Assembly (NCBI GenBank): GCA_002311635.1
Contig: DBZJ01000071.1
Span: 1 to 10,507, forward strand
From: Syntrophaceae bacterium UBA1163
Lineage (GTDB): Bacteria; Desulfobacterota; BSN033; UBA1163
Length of the DNA stretch: 10,507 bases
Direction of reading: 5' to 3'
This document shows positions 1-5,324 of the stretch, piece by piece. A program made the translations under genes and the position numbers. Below the pieces are notes generated by a model. It was not told the DNA's origin and searched no databases. It saw nothing but the letters and a program-made list of their open reading frames with translations. Within the stretch, counting starts at the first letter, position 1. Every line of letters begins with the position of its first letter.

Positions 1-123
1 ATTTATGACGCACTACACTAGGTACGTAACGGTACTTCTCTAAATCGGGAATTAATTTTTTCTATTTCGGTTCAATGTTCCGATTACTTCTTAACTTTTT
101 ATTTTTCCTTTCCCCCAGTTTTT

Positions 124-186
124 AAACCAAAAAATAAGGTTTGGTTTCAATCTGGGTGGTAATTGGCTTCCCTGTGCGTAGCACAG
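124..186. repeat. Two inverted repeats downstream of the lipoprotein gene
   Basis: Two palindromes lie just past the lipoprotein stop codon. Positions 172-186 form a perfect 6-bp stem (CTGTGC/GCACAG) with loop GTA. Positions 124-131 and 140-147 (AAACCAAA/TTTGGTTT) form an 8-bp AT-rich stem with an 8-nt loop. On the minus strand neither is followed by a clear run of T, so a rho-independent terminator is not proven; they may still mark the transcript end. The stretch 138-166 also contains TTTGG and GGTAATTGG words shared with the repeat at 1849-1980. Nothing else is visible in positions 1-195. Confidence 0.4.
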
Positions 187-195
187 TGATTTATA

Positions 196-732
196 TTACG
201 GGCTAATCTTCTCAGACAGTACCAGGGTCTCCCGTTTAAGAGGATACGGGACATAGACCAGGTTGATTTCTATCTTTCCCAGGGCCTTTTCCTTGACAGC
301 CATTCTTGGGATTGTAGCATCCAATGACCCTTCCGTAGTTTCTCCGGGTTTAGTGGACTTCAAAAACAAAGAAACCTTCGATACTTTCTCTCCAGATTTA
401 AAAGCGATTGGTTTCCCAGCTCCATCCAAGTATTCGAGGGTGACCGCCTGGATGTCGAGGATATCTTGCGATTGATTAGTTACTTTGATGTTACCCCTGA
501 GGCTCGGCGTCTCAACGATCTCTTTAGAAGCTGTATCCACGCTCATGACGACTTGAAGGTCGCTAAGCTCCACAAGAAAATTCTGGCCCTTAAGCTCAGC
601 CTTCGGGGGGATCAAACTCTTTGTGATTTGCCCCTGTTTGGGAGCCTCCACCTTCTTTTCTTCCTTAGAACAACTAAAAAATCCAATGGCCAGGCACAAA
701 GGTATTAATACGAGGATCTTTTTATAATGCAT
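196..732 (-). CDS. Small putative lipoprotein of unknown function
   Basis: This 178-residue protein has a typical lipoprotein signal: Met-His-Tyr-Lys-Lys, a hydrophobic stretch (about residues 6-20) and a lipobox ending at Cys21 (GFFSC). Ser at +2 would favour outer-membrane sorting under the Lol rule known from E. coli. A short Lys/Glu-rich linker (22-45) leads into a domain (about 48-178) with alternating hydrophobic residues and phrases such as GNIKVTNQSQDILDIQAV and LEYLDGAGKPIAF. This looks like a single beta-sandwich of the FxLyD type, but I cannot name the family. The ATG is supported by an AAGGAG ribosome binding site 8 nt upstream (plus strand 741-746). The gene is monocistronic, with its own promoter at 810-838. 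The lipoprotein class is fairly sure; the function is unknown. Confidence 0.85.
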   Translation of the reverse strand: MHYKKILVLIPLCLAIGFFSCSKEEKKVEAPKQGQITKSLIPPKAELKGQNFLVELSDLQVVMSVDTASKEIVETPSLRGNIKVTNQSQDILDIQAVTLEYLDGAGKPIAFKSGEKVSKVSLFLKSTKPGETTEGSLDATIPRMAVKEKALGKIEINLVYVPYPLKRETLVLSEKISP

Positions 733-809
733 ACACTATTCTCCTTTCTTGGTTCGTTGTTTCTCCGCCTCCCAGCATATCACTTTGTACACAAAATGTT
801 TATAGGCAA

Positions 810-838
810 ACTATATAAAATTCTTCTAGGTCTGTCAA
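810..838 (-). promoter_or_regulatory. Sigma70-type promoter of the lipoprotein gene
   Basis: Read on the minus strand, TTGACA (838-833) is followed by a 17-nt spacer and TATAGT (815-810). This matches the sigma70 consensus at 11 of 12 positions with ideal spacing. Transcription would start near 803, giving a leader of about 70 nt before the ATG at 732. No operator is evident. Confidence 0.75.
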
Positions 839-912
839 GAGAAAAATGACTGCTTTTCTTACTGCAAACTTCCCAGTCCGGTCTGTTGGATAGGCGGGAG
901 CAGGCAGACGAA

Positions 913-1848
913 CTATTCACTGAGAACTTTTGGGAAACAGGTATGCGTCAGTGTTTGTTCTATTCTTTCTATCTCAAAGGTAACGGCGTGAAGCCTGGGG
1001 ACCTCTCTCGTTGTCCGTATAAATTGCCCTGGGTTGATGGAAAGCGCTTCTCCAATCCGGGTCACGTAGGTGCCGGAGAGTGCGGGCGCCTCATGGATAT
1101 GCCCATGAAGCGTAAGAAGAGGCTGATTTCTTTCAATGAAGGCTTTGATGGATCGGCTTCCTGCTGGTTTTCCTCCTTCGATGAGATCCAATCGGGTCCC
1201 GAAAGGGGGAGAATGCATGACATAAATCGCTCTCCTTGACTGGAGAGGTTTTGGGAGTCGATCTAAGTCTTCCTCAATCGTCTCTCGTTCCCTGAGATAA
1301 CGATTGGGATCAACGGGTATCAGCCGGCTCGCCTCGGGGCGCTCGCCTCTCGGCGAAGCCGAGCGAAGCCACGGGTCGCCCTGGTCGGAAGAGCGGGTGT
1401 AGGAGGGATTCTTCTGCGGAGGCCAGGGGGTTTCCCGATCATCCATCTTCTCGAAGTCTTTTGGCCGAAAGGGGGTCGGAGGCACAAAGGGGTATCCGAG
1501 GAGTTCGTATCCATTCTCGATTCGATGACTCCTCTGATTGAGATCAAAAATTTTCTCCGGTATCTCCCTAAAGAGGAAGGGGTAACCCAGGTCCCAGTTT
1601 CCGGCGATGAGAAAAATTTGTTGAATGGAAGTGGTTTCCAATATCCTTTTGAAGAAGGGGGAAAGAAACTGGTCAATGAAGGCTCTTTGATTGGGAACCA
1701 TATCTTCGTATCGTTTCGTCGGAGGAAAAGAGGGGAGAAGATCACCCCCGATCACCATGATCTCTGACGAGGAGGAAATGGCCAGCGATAAGAGTTCTTG
1801 ATAAAGGTAAGTCTCACCGTGAAGATCGGAAGTATACAAAAATTTCAT
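913..1848 (-). CDS. Metallophosphoesterase, Icc-like, with in-frame palindromic insert
   Basis: This 311-residue calcineurin-type phosphoesterase should use two metal ions to hydrolyse a phosphoester; the substrate cannot be read from the sequence. All metal-ligand blocks are present in order: D8-x-H10 in SDLHG, G35-D36 in GGDLLP, GNWD (83-86), His212 in MHSPP and GHIH (249-252). GNWD, with Trp in place of the usual His, is a variant I associate with the COG2129-like branch. There is no signal peptide, so it is cytoplasmic. Residues about 150-178, between the GNWD and MHSPP blocks, are Arg/Ser/Pro-rich and encoded by GC-rich palindromic DNA (1327-1365), which looks like an insertion that kept the frame. 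The ATG at 1848 lacks a clear Shine-Dalgarno sequence because repeat DNA abuts it. It lies 150 bp downstream of the LysW-like gene and may be co-transcribed with it. Confidence 0.88.
   Translation of the reverse strand: MKFLYTSDLHGETYLYQELLSLAISSSSEIMVIGGDLLPSFPPTKRYEDMVPNQRAFIDQFLSPFFKRILETTSIQQIFLIAGNWDLGYPFLFREIPEKIFDLNQRSHRIENGYELLGYPFVPPTPFRPKDFEKMDDRETPWPPQKNPSYTRSSDQGDPWLRSASPRGERPEASRLIPVDPNRYLRERETIEEDLDRLPKPLQSRRAIYVMHSPPFGTRLDLIEGGKPAGSRSIKAFIERNQPLLTLHGHIHEAPALSGTYVTRIGEALSINPGQFIRTTREVPRLHAVTFEIERIEQTLTHTCFPKVLSE
1327..1365. repeat. GC-rich palindromic element inside the phosphoesterase gene
   Basis: The 9-mer GCTCGCCTC occurs twice (1327-1335 and 1341-1349), within a 14-bp unit repeated at 12 of 14 positions. 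It is followed by a perfect hairpin at 1349-1363 (CTCGGC, loop GAA, GCCGAG). An alternative stem pairs CGCTCG (1340-1345) with CGAGCG (1360-1365). The block is richer in GC than the surrounding gene and encodes low-complexity residues around 161-175. It resembles, in style only, the palindromic elements inserted into Rickettsia proteins or REP-like sequences. Confidence 0.6.
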
Positions 1849-1980
1849 TCAATAACCAAATAATATCCAATAAACCAATGACCAAATGACATAACGTGAG
1901 GTCCTACAAAACTCTCTTCACAGGTTTGGTAATTGGTAATTGGAGTTTATTTGAATTTTGGAATTTGGGATTTGAAATTT
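1849..1980. repeat. AT-rich imperfect inverted repeat with TTGG/CCAA heptads
   Basis: This stretch between the phosphoesterase and LysW-like genes has two complementary arms. The left arm (about 1850-1892) repeats CCAA words every 7 to 10 nt. The right arm (about 1923-1980) carries tandem heptads TTTGGTA, ATTGGTA, ATTGGAG (1925-1945), then TTTGG/ATTTG words. The arms are complementary only imperfectly, so the unit looks like a degenerate MITE-like or intergenic palindromic repeat. It ends directly at the phosphoesterase start codon. I see no ORF and no target duplication that I can define. Confidence 0.5.
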
Positions 1981-1996
1981 CCATTCTACAGAATGG
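1981..1996. repeat. Short hairpin directly after the LysW-like gene
   Basis: CCATTC (1981-1986) pairs with GAATGG (1991-1996) across a 4-nt loop, 2 bp past the LysW-like stop codon. On the minus strand it is followed by AAATTTC, not a T run, so it is more likely an mRNA 3'-end stabiliser or part of the neighbouring repeat than a classical terminator. Confidence 0.4.
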
Positions 1997-1998
1997 AG

Positions 1999-2157
1999 CT
2001 ATTCCTCGAAGTCATCCGAAAGAATCCATTTATCTTTCGTGCTGATTATCTTGAAGGTTACCTTGCAATAGGAACAGAGGACTAGATCTCCCGGCTTCTC
2101 TGTTCCTTCAAGCGGGATTTCAGCGTCACAGATAGGACACTCTAATTCAGTGGACAT
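1999..2157 (-). CDS. LysW-like zinc-ribbon mini-protein, possible amino-group carrier
   Basis: A 52-residue acidic protein with two CxxC knuckles: C7-P-I-C10 and C28-S-Y-C31. The N-terminal part (ECPICDAEIPLEG, then PGDLVLCSYC) follows the layout of LysW, the carrier whose C-terminal Glu is coupled by an ATP-grasp ligase to aminoadipate or glutamate during lysine or arginine synthesis. Known LysW proteins end in EDWGE; this one ends in DDFEE, so the acidic tail and terminal Glu are kept but the Trp-Gly is not. The ATG is firmly set by AGGAGG 6 nt upstream (plus strand 2164-2169). No LysX/ArgX, LysZ or LysY homologue is in the window; the neighbour downstream is a metallophosphoesterase. A plain structural zinc ribbon is the alternative. 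That it is a gene is very likely; the carrier role is inference. Confidence 0.82.
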   Translation of the reverse strand: MSTELECPICDAEIPLEGTEKPGDLVLCSYCKVTFKIISTKDKWILSDDFEE

Positions 2158-2184
2158 GGATTGCCTCCTCGGGTTTGAATAGAA

Positions 2185-2201
2185 ATTTCAATATTTGAAA
2201 T
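2185..2201. promoter_or_regulatory. Palindrome upstream of the LysW-like gene
   Basis: ATTTCAA-TAT-TTGAAAT is a perfect 7-bp inverted repeat with a 3-bp centre, 28 bp before the LysW-like start codon. It could be an operator or simply AT-rich symmetry. No convincing -35/-10 pair was found beside it. The rest of the gap to the nitroreductase gene (2202-2382) shows only the GGAGAC tandem at 2298-2311. Confidence 0.35.
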
Positions 2202-2297
2202 CTAAAGAAAAATCAAGTCATTTTTTCCTTTTCTCAGTATTTTCGGAGAAACGATGATTTTTCCTCTTGCGTCTCACTCCCTATTCAGACGCTGTTT

Positions 2298-2315
2298 GGA
2301 GACTCGGAGACTGGG
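2298..2315. repeat. GGAGAC tandem 8-mers
   Basis: GGAGACTC and GGAGACTG stand head to tail here, in the intergenic DNA between the LysW-like and nitroreductase genes. The same type of 8-mer tandem (GGGGAGAC twice) occurs at 10327-10342, suggesting a dispersed intergenic repeat family in this genome. Confidence 0.35.
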
Positions 2316-2382
2316 CCTGCAGGGGAAGGGGACTTAAGAATTTAGAATTCGGAGTCAGTGCCTATTCCGAGAACGAGGCGCT

Positions 2383-2889
2383 TCATCTGAATTGGGTCGA
2401 CTGTTCAAGGGGCTTTCGACGGCCTTCCGGAGACTCATCCGGGATGCCGATAGGAAGCAAAGAGACCACTCGAACGGTCTCTGGAAGTTTGAGAAGTTTC
2501 TGGATAGAGATCTCGGTCTCTGTCCCCCAAATCCCAATCCAACCAGCCCCCAGGCCGAGGCTGTGTGCTGCCAGGGTCATGTTCTGCGTGGCCGCTGCGC
2601 CGGCTTCGATCGCATGAAGGGGATCGATCCGACGATCCACGCAGACCAGGATGACCACAGGCGCTTCGTTGATGCCCAAGTGCAGGACACTCTCCCTCGC
2701 CGCTTTATCCAGCGCAATTTTTAGGCCCAAATCTCTGACGACGATGAACCTCCAGGGTTGAAGGTTACTAAACGAAGGAGCCCATCTTCCCGCCTCGAGA
2801 ATCATCTGGAGTTTTTCCTCATCTACCGGGTTGGAACTGAATTTCCGAACCGTCCTCCGGTCTCTTATGGCTTTCAACACTTCATTCAT
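2383..2889 (-). CDS. Nitroreductase-family FMN-dependent oxidoreductase
   Basis: This 168-residue protein belongs to the flavin nitroreductase superfamily, which uses FMN and NAD(P)H to reduce nitro compounds, quinones or other acceptors. Visible family landmarks are RRTVRKF at 11-17 (FMN phosphate contact), the APSFSNLQPW block at 37-46, the helix GAAATQNMTLAAHSLGLGAGWIG at about 97-119, and the C-terminal IGIPDESPEGRRKPLE (147-162). It has the compact length of short single-domain members and no signal peptide, so it is probably a cytoplasmic homodimer. The ATG has AAGGAA about 7 nt upstream and its own promoter at 2922-2950, so it appears monocistronic. The physiological substrate cannot be inferred. 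Confidence 0.92.
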   Translation of the reverse strand: MNEVLKAIRDRRTVRKFSSNPVDEEKLQMILEAGRWAPSFSNLQPWRFIVVRDLGLKIALDKAARESVLHLGINEAPVVILVCVDRRIDPLHAIEAGAAATQNMTLAAHSLGLGAGWIGIWGTETEISIQKLLKLPETVRVVSLLPIGIPDESPEGRRKPLEQSTQFR

Positions 2890-2921
2890 CGCTCGTTCCT
2901 TTCTGTGCAGGGATTAAGAGT

Positions 2922-2950
2922 AGCATAGTGAAATCGTTAGGAGAAGTCAA
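2922..2950 (-). promoter_or_regulatory. Sigma70-type promoter of the nitroreductase gene
   Basis: On the minus strand TTGACT (2950-2945) and TATGCT (2927-2922) are separated by 17 nt. This matches the consensus at 9 of 12 positions. The expected start, near 2915, would give a leader of about 25 nt with the AAGGAA site inside it. Confidence 0.6.
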
Positions 2951-2996
2951 CCCTCCACCCCCTCCAAAAAAATCGACAGCCAGGAGGTCAAGGTAA

Positions 2997-3028
2997 CGAC
3001 GCCTGTTTTGTTGAACGCGACGGCGTCG
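2997..3028. repeat. GC-rich inverted repeat between ribokinase and nitroreductase
   Basis: CGACGCC (2997-3003) pairs perfectly with GGCGTCG (3022-3028) over an 18-nt loop, in otherwise AT-rich DNA. It lies about 120 bp past the kinase stop and upstream of the nitroreductase promoter. No T-tract follows on the minus strand. It could be a weak terminator, an operator or chance. Confidence 0.3.
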
Positions 3029-3120
3029 GTCCTTAAATAAAATCTTTTAATACTTTAATCGTCTGACTTCTTGCCAAACTGGCTTCTCAGTCCTAATACA
3101 ATGGCCACTTTCAGGATTGA

Positions 3121-3140
3121 CTAATGTTGAAAACCATTAG
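3121..3140 (-). terminator. Weak hairpin after the ribokinase gene
   Basis: CTAATG (3121-3126) pairs with CATTAG (3135-3140) about 7 bp beyond the kinase stop codon. The stem is only 6 bp and AT-rich and no clear T run follows on the minus strand, so a terminator role is only suggested by position. Confidence 0.25.
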
Positions 3141-3146
3141 GAAGTA

Positions 3147-4082
3147 TTATCCACTTTTTTCTTTTTTCCTATTGAGGAAGGTTTCAACTTCTCTCCTGGA
3201 GGGGAGGGAGGGCTGAGCGCCCAGTTTTGTGGTCGCCAGGGCCCCGGCCCCATTCGCAAATCTTAAGGCTTCTTGGATGGGCTTGTCCTGAGAGAGGCCG
3301 CAGGCAAGGGCTCCGAGAAAGGCATCCCCCGCTGCCGTGGTATCGACCACCTCCACTTTGAAGGCTTTCATCCAAAATCCTTGACTTCTGTTTTTGAAAA
3401 AGGAGCCCTTCGGACCCAGGGTGATCACTACGTTTTTTACACCCATGTCCAGCAGCCTTTGAGCCATTCTTGGAATGTCTCGATCGCTCTTCCATTTTAT
3501 TCCTGTCAGGAACTGAGCCTCCCGTTCATTGGGGACGATAAAGTCGACCAGAGAGAGAATACGTTGCGGGAGCCGAATAGGTGGAGATGGATTGAGAAGG
3601 GTGACGGCACCCTGTTCCTTAGCCATTCTCAACCCTCTCTCCACGGACGGAAGAGGGGCTTCCAATTGAGTGACAAAGACATTTACTCCTCTCCAATATC
3701 GTTCCAGTCTTTTCAGGTCACTTAGGGAAAGGGAGCCGTTCGCCCCAAGAAAGGAGACGATCCGGTTCTCTCCCCTTGGAGTCAATTCAATCACGGCCGT
3801 GCCTGTCGGCAGCTTTTTATCCTCCAGAATCAGTCTCCGGTCCAGACCATTCCTGATCAGGTGGCGACGGTACGACTTTCCGTAATGGTCATTCCCAACT
3901 TTGGTAATGAGGGCGACCTCTCCTCCCAGCCGCTTTGCCGCAACGGCTTGATTCGCCCCTTTTCCCCCGAAGAAGATACCGAGGCTCTCGGCCAATATCG
4001 TCTCCCCGGGCTGATGGAATCTTGGAATGGTTAGGACAAAATCTACGTTGGAATTTCCGAGGACGAGGATTTTTTTTCTCAC
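3147..4082 (-). CDS. rbsK: Ribokinase-like PfkB-family sugar kinase
   Basis: This 311-residue PfkB kinase most likely phosphorylates D-ribose to ribose 5-phosphate with ATP in the cytoplasm. Family marks are GNSNVDFV near the N terminus (9-16), the first PfkB signature GGKGANQAVAA (39-49), NPSP (164-167), PNEREAQFLTG (184-194), TLGPKGSF (221-228) and the second signature DTTAAGDAFLGA (247-258) with catalytic Asp253. GGKGAN and the 311-residue length favour ribokinase over fructokinase, but nucleoside kinases of the same family cannot be fully excluded. The start is GTG, only 4 bp after the nucleoside hydrolase stop; a GGGGTGA site overlapping that stop codon serves as ribosome binding site, implying translational coupling. 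The pairing with a hydrolase that releases ribose supports the substrate. Confidence 0.88.
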   Translation of the reverse strand: MRKKILVLGNSNVDFVLTIPRFHQPGETILAESLGIFFGGKGANQAVAAKRLGGEVALITKVGNDHYGKSYRRHLIRNGLDRRLILEDKKLPTGTAVIELTPRGENRIVSFLGANGSLSLSDLKRLERYWRGVNVFVTQLEAPLPSVERGLRMAKEQGAVTLLNPSPPIRLPQRILSLVDFIVPNEREAQFLTGIKWKSDRDIPRMAQRLLDMGVKNVVITLGPKGSFFKNRSQGFWMKAFKVEVVDTTAAGDAFLGALACGLSQDKPIQEALRFANGAGALATTKLGAQPSLPSRREVETFLNRKKEKSG

Positions 4083-4086
4083 GGAC

Positions 4087-5013
4087 TCACCCCAATCGCG
4101 ATAGGAAGAGCTCTAAGAATCTTTTCGCATCCACTCCCAGACAGACGTTCACCTTCGGGCCCTCTTTTGCTTCTGAGGTCTTGCCGTAATGTTCTCCCTC
4201 TCGAATCTCCACATCCATTGAAAGTCTCTCCTTTTTCACCAAAGCAGGATCAATCACTACCCCCACCGCGAGGGGATCATGAAGATAGAAAAGTTCCCTA
4301 TTCCTGAACTGATGTGTGGTCGGGCCATACCCCGTCGCCTCGATCAGGAACTTGGAAAATGAATTATTGAAGGGTTTTACCCTCTCCTCCATCCATTGGG
4401 GTGTCAGAGAGACCTGATGAGTTACATCGAGGGGAACCAAAGTGGTTGGCAGCCCTGACTCTAAAACTATCTTAGCGGCTAAGGGGTCGGAGAAGATGTT
4501 AAATTCGGCAGAGGGCGTAATGTTCCCTCCTGTCCGGACAGCCCCTCCCATGATCGTAATTTCTTTCAGTTTCCCCATTCCTGCTCTGTCCCTTTGGAGT
4601 GCCAACGCCAGATTGGTCAGGGGGGCTGTTGCAATCAAACTCATTTCACCCGGATACTGGCGGGCCATCTTTAGGATGAGCTCATCTGCGCGACCCGGGA
4701 AGATCTCCCATCTGTCCTCTCTTCCCCTTCGATTTATTTTGGCACCTCCCAATCCATCTCGGCCGTGGACAGAATAGGCGTAAACCGGTTTTCCTGCTAA
4801 GGGTTGATCAGCCCCCCTGGCGATAAGCGGTTTGTTTCTGGGTTGGATCAGAGAAAGGACCTTCTGAATATTTTCAAAAACCTTTTCCACCGGGACATTC
4901 CCAGTCACTCCGGTTACTGCCTTCACATCCAGCTCTGGTGAATGGAATGCGAGGATCAACGCCAGTGCATCATCCACCCCCACATCACAATCGATCATTA
5001 CTTTCTTCACCAT
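4087..5013 (-). CDS. Inosine-uridine-preferring nucleoside hydrolase
   Basis: This 308-residue protein should cleave the N-glycosidic bond of ribonucleosides, giving free base and ribose. The calcium-binding motif is near the N terminus as DCDVGVDDALAL, with D8, D10, D14 and D15. Also present are VHGRDGLGG (82-90), MGGAV (155-159), the substrate-site stretch EFNIFSDP (170-177) and LHDPLAV (244-250), whose His245-Asp246 match the catalytic His and a calcium ligand in characterised enzymes. Length is normal and there is no signal peptide. The ATG at 5013 has only a modest GGGGT/GAG site upstream. It is the first gene of a two-gene operon with the kinase, forming a short ribonucleoside salvage path. 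Purine or pyrimidine preference cannot be told from sequence. Confidence 0.93.
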   Translation of the reverse strand: MVKKVMIDCDVGVDDALALILAFHSPELDVKAVTGVTGNVPVEKVFENIQKVLSLIQPRNKPLIARGADQPLAGKPVYAYSVHGRDGLGGAKINRRGREDRWEIFPGRADELILKMARQYPGEMSLIATAPLTNLALALQRDRAGMGKLKEITIMGGAVRTGGNITPSAEFNIFSDPLAAKIVLESGLPTTLVPLDVTHQVSLTPQWMEERVKPFNNSFSKFLIEATGYGPTTHQFRNRELFYLHDPLAVGVVIDPALVKKERLSMDVEIREGEHYGKTSEAKEGPKVNVCLGVDAKRFLELFLSRLG

Positions 5014-5324
5014 AGTCTCGTGACCCCAAACAGTAATTGGACCGCCTAAGAGAATGATTTTTCATTGTTCAATCATTTCCTTCATGGCGCAACCAGAACC
5101 CTACGTGGAGCACCTCTTCTCCCTCTCAAGACGGTGTCGTAATGGTGATTAATGTTAGAAGAAAATTCTCAAACATAACCATTATACCTCAGAGGAAGTA
5201 TGGCCGTTGCAAGTTTTTTGCAAGACTGACCCAAGGAGGATTTTGAGTTGACACCCTTGAGGAAAGGTTTATAATATTTTTATCTTTCCGGTTGTCTTTA
5301 AAATCCTGAACGTCCCGGGTATCT
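5014..5324. other. Divergent intergenic region
   Basis: This 311-bp gap separates the minus-strand nucleoside operon from the plus-strand kinase. It holds a strong plus-strand promoter at 5248-5275. On the minus strand, TATAAT occurs at 5186-5181, but the nearest TTGCAA is 20 bp away, so a promoter for the nucleoside operon is only tentative. The word TTGCAAG appears twice (5208-5214 and 5218-5224). No ORF or RNA gene was recognised. Confidence 0.5.
5248..5275 (+). promoter_or_regulatory. Consensus sigma70 promoter of the histidine kinase gene
   Basis: TTGACA (5248-5253) and TATAAT (5270-5275) match the sigma70 consensus at all 12 positions, separated by 16 nt. Transcription should begin near 5282, giving a leader of about 43 nt before the ATG at 5325. 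Such a strong core promoter suggests high basal expression or control by a repressor, unless the 16-nt spacer weakens it. Confidence 0.8.

Noticed and set aside
1320..1745. 141-residue minus-strand ORF inside the phosphoesterase gene
   Set aside because: It is a shadow frame with biased Arg/Pro/Ser composition, no ribosome site and no family motif; the overlapping phosphoesterase has all catalytic blocks.
1849..1980. CRISPR-like array from the regularly spaced TTGG words
   Set aside because: Units are 7 nt without unique spacers and no cas gene is present.
5181..5186. Minus-strand TATAAT as -10 for the nucleoside operon
   Set aside because: The closest -35-like TTGCAA is 20 bp away and the leader would be about 160 nt, so it is not listed as a promoter.
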